A DNA stretch of 10,984 nucleotides from JTS-RE9 sp964649195 (lineage in GTDB: Bacteria; Planctomycetota; Phycisphaerae; Phycisphaerales; Phycisphaeraceae), in NCBI GenBank assembly GCA_964649195.1, contig CAZYPK010000169.1:1-10984 (forward strand), read 5' to 3'. The position numbers and the translations under genes were made by a program. Position 1 is the stretch's first letter, and every line of letters starts with the position of its first letter. The notes under the pieces were generated by a model. The model did no database searches. It was not told the DNA's origin and saw only the letters and a program-made list of their open reading frames with translations. Shown one piece after another: positions 5,463 through 10,984 of the stretch.

Positions 5463-7743
5463 ATTCCACTTTCCGAATCACAAAGCCTTCCTGTGCCTCT
5501 TTATCGGCGATCAGTTCGTACAACTGCCGGTCCGGAAACGTTTCTCGGGTCTTGTCCGCCCATTGATCGATCTTGCGGACGTAAATCACTTCGTTGCTTT
5601 CAAACGGCACCTTCATGAAAACCATGCCGGCCCGGGCGTCAAACGGAGCCCGCCCATCGCCGCCGGTGGGCATGCCGATGACGACGTTATTCAGACCCAT
5701 CGCAGCAGCGCGATCATGGGCCGCGGCGGAAACATTGTGAGGCGGAGCGATACGGTGCATCGCCCATTTGCCAACGTACTCGAAGGCGAAACCTACGAAA
5801 GTGCCGGCGAAAAGGATCATGAGAAAGAGCTGGCAGGCGGGGGCTAAGTTTCGAGTTCCGAGTTTCGAGTTCCGAGTTGAGGCATCTGCATTCGAGGCGG
5901 TGGCGTTCTCCGTACCGACGTTTGATCGTTTTGCTCTGGCACTCGCGATCGCCACCTCCACCAGTTCCGCCATCAACAGCGCGATCATTGGCGTCACGGG
6001 CAGCAGCCATCGCGGCCCCCACCAGACGTTGGTGAAAAGAAACGGCGTGGTCGCCACGAAGAAAAGCAGGTTGCTCGCCAGCAGCACGTAGAGCGCCAAT
6101 GAACGATGAAAGCGTCCGCGCTGCCAGGCGATCATCGCCCCGATGATCGCGGCCGTCATGCCGCCGATGCCGAAGCCGGGGAAGCGGCTGTTCATCTCCG
6201 CCCACTGGAATTGCAGGCGATGGATGATCGAAGTGATCGTCGTATCCCAGTCGGCGGCCCAGCGGCCTTCGAGCGTGTAGGGACTCACCGTCGCCTTGCC
6301 GGTGGTCATGGCGTTGGACCAGAGATAGATGGCGATGCCCACGCCGGTGGCCAGGCTGATGACCGCCCCGTGCGTGATCCATTTCTTCGGCTCACGCGGC
6401 AGCAGGGCGAAGGAGACCAGCACCGCGGGCAGCGCGAACATCGCCGCATCAAACGGGCGCACAAGCAGGGCCGCTCCAAGACAAAGCCCCGCGCCCAGCG
6501 CCGCCCCATAAGCCGCTTGCGGCTTCGCGGCGAGCACCTTCAGGAAGAAGAACAGAAACCCGTTCACCGCGACCATCGAAGCCACATGCGAAGCGAAGTG
6601 CGAGCCGTTGAACCACGCCCAGGGCGAGAAGGCAAACAGCAGCGCGGCAATGATCGCCACCCGCCGCGTCGTGACCTGCTTGGCCAGGCCGAAGGTCAGG
6701 AGCGCGCCCAGTCCGGCGAGCACCGCGTTGGCCATGAAGCCGATGCCCAGCGTGTCAAAGAGGCCCAGCACCGCGGGCCAGCCGATCGGGTATTTGCCGA
6801 AGAATTTCGTGCCTTCGTAAACGATGTGCCCCTTGGCTTCATCGAAGTGCTGGCCGTCGGTCACGAAGAAAAGCGAGTGGATGAAAAGATCGGGATGCAC
6901 GGGCTTTTCCATCGTGATCTGGCCTGCGTACAGCATGCGCCCCTGCATCTGATAGGTGAGTGAATCACTGAAGTGCGGCACGCCGTCGAGCGCGACAAGA
7001 TTCATCGCACCACCGAGGATGACGGGGGTGAAGAACGCGAGCATCAGCCAGCGCTTCACCGTGACCGGCTGCTTGAAACTGTTGCGCATAGCGGCAACGC
7101 GCGATGCGCACCTGGCACACCAGGGCTTCATCGCCGAGATCGCCAGTGCTGCCATGAGGGTTGAGGTGAAGAGGAGCCAGGCTTTGAGATCCTCGCGGAT
7201 CATGTATTTGCGAAGGCCCGCGCCCTGGTTGCGGTTGTATCGCCTGGCCTCGGCATCGACGAACAGTTCGTAGAGTTCGATCGCACCCAGCGCGATGATG
7301 ACCGCGATGATGCACGACGCCGTCCGGTGCTGTTTCATCCATGTGAAACACCAGGCGAGACCGCTTCGCAACCGGGCATCATGCAAAAACGCCAACACCA
7401 GACCGATGAAACCCAGGCCGGCCCCCGCTGCCGTCGCCAGCACCAGCCAGTCGGGCAGCGTGGCGGCGACATGCTCACGGTCCAGCAGCACAAACCGGCC
7501 ATCGACCCGGCCCAGCATCCAGAGCCAGACCGACAGCAGGCCGCAGCCGACCGCGCCGGCCAGGAGCATCATGCCGCGTACCGGTGACGCACCACCCTGG
7601 GCGGCAGAGCAGATCATCGGGGCGACGATCGCCCGGGTCGGATTGGCGGAGAGCATCGAGTTCAGAACATCACCCTTCACCGGCCGGGCTTCCATGTGAA
7701 AAGCCCCGGCGGTCCCTGAATCAGAGGGCCAAACAAGCGACAT
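5461..7743 (-). CDS. GT39 (ArnT/PMT-like) membrane glycosyltransferase with extra N-terminal membrane region
   Basis: A 760-residue polytopic protein with the start used here. The GT39-type core shows a membrane helix (about 232-251) followed by ALDGVPHFSDSLTYQMQGRM (251-270). The acidic DSLTY loop (D260) fits the catalytic aspartate region of GT-C enzymes. GKYPIGWPAVLGLF (317-330), FSPWAWFNGSHFASHV (372-387), VRPFDAAMFALP (428-439) and VWWGPRWLLPVTPM (573-586) are also family-like. Roughly ten helices follow, then a polar C-terminal domain (about 660-760). Such enzymes move a sugar from a polyprenyl-phosphate carrier to a glycolipid, polysaccharide or protein on the outer face. About 200 residues with four predicted helices precede the usual first helix, which is unusual. 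The start at 7743 is chosen for GAGG at 7748-7751, 4 nt upstream; ATGs at 7794, 7695, 7656 and 7575 remain possible. Residues 617-633 (ASNADASTRNSKLGTRN) are encoded partly by a heptamer repeat and look like an inserted linker. Confidence 0.88.
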   Translation of the reverse strand: MSLVWPSDSGTAGAFHMEARPVKGDVLNSMLSANPTRAIVAPMICSAAQGGASPVRGMMLLAGAVGCGLLSVWLWMLGRVDGRFVLLDREHVAATLPDWLVLATAAGAGLGFIGLVLAFLHDARLRSGLAWCFTWMKQHRTASCIIAVIIALGAIELYELFVDAEARRYNRNQGAGLRKYMIREDLKAWLLFTSTLMAALAISAMKPWCARCASRVAAMRNSFKQPVTVKRWLMLAFFTPVILGGAMNLVALDGVPHFSDSLTYQMQGRMLYAGQITMEKPVHPDLFIHSLFFVTDGQHFDEAKGHIVYEGTKFFGKYPIGWPAVLGLFDTLGIGFMANAVLAGLGALLTFGLAKQVTTRRVAIIAALLFAFSPWAWFNGSHFASHVASMVAVNGFLFFFLKVLAAKPQAAYGAALGAGLCLGAALLVRPFDAAMFALPAVLVSFALLPREPKKWITHGAVISLATGVGIAIYLWSNAMTTGKATVSPYTLEGRWAADWDTTITSIIHRLQFQWAEMNSRFPGFGIGGMTAAIIGAMIAWQRGRFHRSLALYVLLASNLLFFVATTPFLFTNVWWGPRWLLPVTPMIALLMAELVEVAIASARAKRSNVGTENATASNADASTRNSKLGTRNLAPACQLFLMILFAGTFVGFAFEYVGKWAMHRIAPPHNVSAAAHDRAAAMGLNNVVIGMPTGGDGRAPFDARAGMVFMKVPFESNEVIYVRKIDQWADKTRETFPDRQLYELIADKEAQEGFVIRKVE
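5850..5877. repeat. In-frame heptamer repeat inside the GT39 gene
   Basis: The 14-mer TTCGAGTTCCGAGT occurs twice in tandem, that is, four heptamers alternating TTCGAGT and TCCGAGT. Partial copies extend on both sides (AAGT before, TGAG after). On the coding strand it encodes RNSKLGTRNL in a loop between two membrane helices. The length, with its flanks, keeps the reading frame open. It differs in sequence from the heptamer arrays at 5259-5307, but has the same period. Confidence 0.8.
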
Positions 7744-7747
7744 GCCG

Positions 7748-7751
7748 CCTC
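7748..7751 (-). promoter_or_regulatory. Candidate ribosome binding site of the GT39 gene
   Basis: GAGG on the minus strand within GGGCGAGGCGGC, 4 nt before the ATG at 7743. It is the best purine-rich site among the possible starts; the ATG at 7794 has none at normal spacing. Spacing is a little short, so the call is tentative. Confidence 0.35.
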
Positions 7752-7813
7752 GCCCACCACCTGATCCCCGTGCGCAACGCAACAACAAGCCCATCGCCCG
7801 AATCAGGGTTCCG

Positions 7814-7833
7814 CTTTGATACGAAAATCAAAG
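7814..7833. promoter_or_regulatory. Perfect 7-bp dyad, possible operator
   Basis: CTTTGAT-N6-ATCAAAG is a perfect inverted repeat about 70 nt upstream of the chosen GT39 start, in an AT-richer patch of an otherwise GC-rich region. Its size and half-site spacing suit a dimeric repressor site, or it could be a short hairpin in the leader. There is no other copy in the window that I noticed. Confidence 0.25.
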
Positions 7834-7894
7834 GTGCAAAGTTCCGTGTTTTGGGCGGGTGTTACAGACGGCACAGATGGAATGTGTGGGCAGG

Positions 7895-7938
7895 AAGGCA
7901 CGAAGGCACAAAGGCACGAAGGGGCGGAGGGGCGGAGG
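7895..7938. repeat. 8-mer tandem repeat array (AAGGCACG type)
   Basis: Three clear units AAGGCACG, AAGGCACA, AAGGCACG (7895-7918) are followed by two diverged units of the form AAGGGGCG and GAGGGGCG, all at period 8, then GAGG. This is a short imperfect microsatellite-like array without coding potential that I can support. Confidence 0.75.
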
Positions 7939-7957
7939 CATGGAACCTGAGTATCGC

Positions 7958-8112
7958 TTAAGCCCCGCCCGGAAGGGCGCGGGCCAAAGCGTGTCCGATC
8001 AACAGCGGATTCAAAGCCTGAGAGGGAATTCAAATCGGCAATCGAGTTTTGATTCGTCAACAGGCCGCGAATCGGACGCCCCTTGGCCCGCGCCCTTCCG
8101 GGCGGGGCTTAA
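7958..8112. repeat. Large inverted repeat with 42-nt arms, outer 30 nt perfect
   Basis: Arm 7958-7999 starts TTAAGCCCCGCCCGGAAGGG and is the reverse complement of 8071-8112, with 39 of 42 positions identical; the outer 30 nt are perfect. The loop is 71 nt. Each arm contains a smaller GCCC-GGAA-GGGC dyad. It stands about 50 nt downstream of the stop codon of the 881-residue gene, where a terminator would be expected, but its length and loop are larger than an ordinary terminator. It resembles a palindromic mobile or dispersed element. Confidence 0.85.
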
Positions 8113-8162
8113 ACGAAACTCAGGCACGGAGGGGTGGAGGTTTGGACAAACAGCGCGGGCTG

Positions 8163-10808
8163 TCATTCGCGGAGCATGTCGATCGCTTCATCGGCTCGCG
8201 CCAGGCTGGCGAGGAGTCTTTCGCAGGCGATGCGGGCCTTGGTCACTTTCGTCGGTTCGGTGAGGTCGGCCATCTGCGCGGTGACATCCTGAATCTGCGC
8301 CGCCATCTTCGCGTTGAATCCCAGCGTTCGTGACGCTTCCTTCAGATCCGTCAGCCGCTGGGTGATTTCGCGTTCCTGTCTTTCGCTGAGACGGCCCGCC
8401 TCGTCGCCCAGCAGTCGTGACAGGCTGAAAAGATGGGCGCCCAGTTGGAAGGTGGAGAGGGCCGCATCGCCGTGTTTCTGTTGAAGCGATGATGCGGGAT
8501 CGAGCAGGATGATTTTGAGCAGGTCCTTTTTGGTGACGGGTGCGAGCATGGCCTGATCGATGGGATCGAAGGGCAGTCGCAGGCGGTGGAAGAGCTGTCG
8601 CATGATGCCGCGCAGGCGCGGATCGAGGGTGGCGCCGTCGATGTGGTCATGCCAGAGGCGGGCGCCGATCTGCCCGGCGAGGCAGGACCAGTACCGCACG
8701 GCCAGGGGCCTGGCGAGCTTCATGACCTCCGGCGCCAGGGCCGAGGCTTTGCCGTAGCCGTCGCGGGCATCGAGCCACTTTTCATTCATGGTGGCGAGCC
8801 TGGCGTCGTTGACGAAGCGGGTGACCTGTCGCCACTTGTCGCCGGCGGTGAGCAGGAGCATCGCTTCATCAAGATCGGGGTCCAGGCTTTTCAGATAGAC
8901 CGCCTCGGCGGCCTGCACGCCGGCCATGCCCGCCATGCGTTCCTCAAAATAGACCAGCCCGGTCTCGATGTTCTTCCACAGCTCGCGGGCCTGCTCGAAG
9001 TCGGCGTTGTCGAAGTGAATCTGGGCTTCGTCGAAGCGCATGCGCGTCTGTTCGATGATGGTGATGCCCGCCGTCGGCAGATCGGTGGGGTCGAGCGTGA
9101 TCAGCATCGCCGCCGCCTTGTTGCGGGCGGCGGTCGCCTCGTCGCGCAGGGCGATCCGCGGGCGAAGCCTCTCCATCTCGCGTATCGCATCGCCGAACAT
9201 CGGCACGCCATCACCGGCAAGACCTTCGCTGAACAGCGCCTCCGCGCCGGCCATCAGGTCGGCGATGCTGTCAAGCGAAAGGCCCACCTGTCCATCGCGG
9301 TTGGTGTCGCGAAGCGACTCCCACTCGCGCATCGCCTGCTGTCGAAGCGATGCGGCATCAACGGGCGCTGTCGCCGTCTTGTCCGTTGAACCGGCATCGG
9401 GCATCTTCGACGGGTTGCCCGTATCGCCGCCATCTTTGGCCGTCATGGGCGGAGCTTTGCCATCATCCATCGGCGGAGCCTGCTCCCTGTTCACGAAGAG
9501 CAGGATCGCCGTCGCCACGCCGGCCGCCAGCAGCAGGGCGAGGCCCGCCACGATCATCGGATGCGATCGCCGGGGTTTGCGGCCACGCGATCGGCCCATC
9601 GGCGCCTGGCGCATCGTTTTCACAACCCGGTTCGCATCGTCCGTTTCCGCAGCGACCGGCCTGGCGGGTTCGATCATCACCGCCGCGATCACCGCAAGGG
9701 ATGCCCGGTCCAGCCCGGTGAAGGCGGCCTGCCCCGCCTGGGCATGGGAAAGGCTGTTGATCCCCCTGGGCAGCGCCGCCGCGCCCGTCAGCGACACGGG
9801 CGCCGGCGGCGGAGCGACCGGCGTGGGAGGCATCATCGGATTGAACTGCGCCTCGAGTTCCTGCTCCGCGGCCAGCGCTTCCGCTTCGGTTGCAAACGGA
9901 AGCCCCAGCGCGTTCTGTTTCTCAACGCCGCCAAAGGGCGAGCCGCAGTTGCCGCATTTGGCGTCGCCGGGTTTCGCCTCGCTGCCGCACGACCAGCAGT
10001 GGCCCACGAGGTGGGAGATGCCGGGCACATTTTTCGCCACCGACCAGAACTGCCGGGTGGTCGGGCCGCGCAGGATGGTGGAGGCATCGATGCGTTTGGC
10101 TTCGATCTGTTTTCGGATCACGTCGTAACTGCAACCGGGCAGATAAGGGAACCGCTTGTTGCGGACGAACCAAGGCCCCATGGCGATGACGGTGGCCCTT
10201 TGCGAGAGCTGATCGAACACGCCGCCGCAGGTGGAGCAGCGGTCGGAACTTTTCTGCCAGTCGCCGCAGTAGGGGCAAAGCGAAAGCATCGGCACATCGG
10301 GGTGATGCCAGAGCCTCAAGGCCCGCGAGCGTCCATTGCAGCGGGAGATTTCGCGGTCCAGCTCCTCCTGTGCCGCGCGAGCCTCGGTGCCGGTCGCAAA
10401 CGGCAGGCCCAGTTCGTTGTAAGCCGTCTCGGCCTTGAAAGGCTGGGCGCAGTTGCCGCACCTGGCGGCTTCGGGTGGCGCCAAAGTTTCGCAGCGCGGG
10501 CAGGAGCCCGTCAGGTGGGCGATGCCCGGGGTGAGTTTGGCCGGCGCCCAGAGCTGCTGCGTGGAGGGGCCGCGGATGATCGAGTTGGCGGTGACCTTGC
10601 CGGTGGTGATGAGCCGCTTCATCGAGGTGTAGTTGAAGCCCGGGCGGAAAGGCACCCGCTGATCGTGGAGGAACCAGGGGCCCATGTTGACGGCGATGCC
10701 GCGCTTGCTGACCGGGTCGAACGAACCGCCGCACACATCGCAGCGATCCATCTTTCGCTGGGTGTGACCGCAGTAGGGGCACAAGATGGCTTGATGTTCC
10801 TGGGGCAT
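8163..10808 (-). CDS. Membrane protein with duplicated zinc-ribbon/GYF-like/zinc-ribbon module
   Basis: This 881-residue protein has a clear internal duplication. Module 1 (about 9-152): CPYC (10-13), CDVC (23-26), MGPWF (42-46), IRGPSTQQLW (78-87), CPRC (103-106), CGNC (117-120), LGLPFAT (133-139). Module 2 (about 177-320): CPYC (178-181), CSTC (191-194), MGPWF (210-214), LRGPTTRQFW (246-255), CWSC (271-274), CGNC (285-288), LGLPFAT (301-307). The offset is 168 residues throughout. The four CxxC pairs per module suggest two zinc ribbons flanking a segment that resembles GYF_2-like domains. A Pro/Ala linker, basic RGRKPRRSH and one membrane helix (417-438) follow, so the zinc part is probably cytoplasmic. 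The rest is a Pro/Asp/Lys linker, DTNRDGQVG (501-509, a degenerate EF-hand-like loop lacking the acidic residue 12) and helical, possibly TPR-like or coiled regions to the end. Function unknown; a scaffold or peptide-binding role is inference. ATG at 10808 precedes the first zinc ribbon, with only a weak GGG upstream. Confidence 0.88.
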   Translation of the reverse strand: MPQEHQAILCPYCGHTQRKMDRCDVCGGSFDPVSKRGIAVNMGPWFLHDQRVPFRPGFNYTSMKRLITTGKVTANSIIRGPSTQQLWAPAKLTPGIAHLTGSCPRCETLAPPEAARCGNCAQPFKAETAYNELGLPFATGTEARAAQEELDREISRCNGRSRALRLWHHPDVPMLSLCPYCGDWQKSSDRCSTCGGVFDQLSQRATVIAMGPWFVRNKRFPYLPGCSYDVIRKQIEAKRIDASTILRGPTTRQFWSVAKNVPGISHLVGHCWSCGSEAKPGDAKCGNCGSPFGGVEKQNALGLPFATEAEALAAEQELEAQFNPMMPPTPVAPPPAPVSLTGAAALPRGINSLSHAQAGQAAFTGLDRASLAVIAAVMIEPARPVAAETDDANRVVKTMRQAPMGRSRGRKPRRSHPMIVAGLALLLAAGVATAILLFVNREQAPPMDDGKAPPMTAKDGGDTGNPSKMPDAGSTDKTATAPVDAASLRQQAMREWESLRDTNRDGQVGLSLDSIADLMAGAEALFSEGLAGDGVPMFGDAIREMERLRPRIALRDEATAARNKAAAMLITLDPTDLPTAGITIIEQTRMRFDEAQIHFDNADFEQARELWKNIETGLVYFEERMAGMAGVQAAEAVYLKSLDPDLDEAMLLLTAGDKWRQVTRFVNDARLATMNEKWLDARDGYGKASALAPEVMKLARPLAVRYWSCLAGQIGARLWHDHIDGATLDPRLRGIMRQLFHRLRLPFDPIDQAMLAPVTKKDLLKIILLDPASSLQQKHGDAALSTFQLGAHLFSLSRLLGDEAGRLSERQEREITQRLTDLKEASRTLGFNAKMAAQIQDVTAQMADLTEPTKVTKARIACERLLASLARADEAIDMLRE

Positions 10809-10859
10809 CCGTTACCCGGGAAAGAGATCGCAGACATTGCGAGCGGTGACCGGTCTTGA

Positions 10860-10888
10860 AGTCTATGGCTGCCGCCGTCACGCGACAA
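10860..10888 (-). promoter_or_regulatory. Weak candidate sigma-70-like promoter of the 881-residue gene
   Basis: On the minus strand TTGTCG (10888-10883), 17 nt, then TAGACT (10865-10860). Each box matches the enteric consensus at four of six positions and the spacing is ideal, placing a start about 45 nt before the ATG at 10808. In a GC-rich, probably planctomycete genome such a match can be chance. Confidence 0.2.
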
Positions 10889-10922
10889 GTTTTGAGGCAT
10901 CCCATCCGGGGCAAAAGCATAG

Positions 10923-10982
10923 GGGAGGGCGAGGCTCCCGCTGGGAGGGCGAGGCTCCCGCCGGGAGGGCGAGGCTCCCGCC
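10923..10982. repeat. 20-bp tandem repeat, three copies, running to the window edge
   Basis: Three head-to-tail units of GGGAGGGCGAGGCTCCCGCY lie at 10923-10942, 10943-10962 and 10963-10982; they differ only at the last base (T, C, C). Each unit can form a small hairpin GGGAG..CTCCC. The array may continue beyond the window. No coding frame is evident. Confidence 0.9.
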
Positions 10983-10984
10983 GA

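Larger units (their letters stand above)
7744..8162. other. Non-coding spacer rich in repeats between the 881-residue gene and GT39
   Basis: I see no convincing gene in these 419 bases. Open frames here run through repeats and have no recognisable domain or ribosome site. The spacer holds a 20-bp dyad (7814-7833), an 8-mer tandem array (7895-7938) and a large inverted repeat (7958-8112). It must contain the promoter of the GT39-led gene set if that set is transcribed separately from the 881-residue gene, but I could not identify a clear -35/-10 pair. Confidence 0.6.

Noticed and set aside
7803..8060. Minus-strand open frame of 85 codons in the spacer
   Set aside because: It consists largely of translated repeats (octamer array and one arm of the inverted repeat), with no ribosome site or domain.
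9561..10859. Plus-strand open frame of 432 codons opposite the zinc-ribbon gene
   Set aside because: The minus-strand protein has a clear motif-level duplication, which explains the coding signal.
10923..10984. CRISPR array
   Set aside because: The 20-bp units abut with no unique spacers between them, and no cas gene is in the window.

Overview
This is a GC-rich bacterial window in which every gene I can support lies on the minus strand. The high GC, the large zinc-ribbon membrane protein and the many short intergenic repeats (self-complementary CCCCGG..CCGGGG hairpins, 7-mer and 8-mer tandem arrays, GGGAGGGCGAGGCTCCC units) together suggest a planctomycete, perhaps of the Phycisphaerae. That placement is inference from overall look; there is no rRNA or marker gene here to confirm it.

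In transcription order (high to low coordinates) the layout is as follows. At the right edge is the start of a 20-bp tandem repeat array and a short upstream region. Next is an 881-residue protein (8163-10808) with a duplicated zinc-ribbon/GYF-like/zinc-ribbon module, one membrane segment and a long helical C-terminal part. A 419-bp non-coding spacer (7744-8162) follows, carrying a large inverted repeat, an 8-mer array and a small dyad. Then comes a GT39-type membrane glycosyltransferase (5461-7743), a 206-bp nested inverted-repeat cassette (5257-5462), a GT2 polyprenyl-phosphate-type glycosyltransferase with membrane segments (4026-5243), a possible 46-codon gene that coincides with a 37-bp-arm inverted repeat (3878-4018), a NodU/CmcH/TobZ-type carbamoyltransferase (2050-3870), a RelE/ParE-like toxin and Phd/YefM-like antitoxin pair in toxin-first order (1504-2045), and a B12-binding radical SAM protein cut by the left edge (1-1435).

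The two glycosyltransferases, the carbamoyltransferase and the radical SAM enzyme look like one envelope glycan, glycolipid or secondary-metabolite gene set. A GT2 enzyme would charge a lipid carrier or extend a glycan at the inner membrane face, a GT39 enzyme would transfer lipid-linked sugar on the outer face, and the other two would decorate the product by O-carbamoylation and by a radical reaction such as methylation. The product cannot be read from the sequence. The toxin-antitoxin pair sits inside this set with only 4 nt separating it from the carbamoyltransferase, so it is probably co-transcribed with it.

The strongest unexplained signals are the duplicated zinc-ribbon/GYF-like architecture of the 881-residue protein, the three large inverted repeats in gene gaps, and a tandem heptamer repeat inside the GT39 coding sequence.
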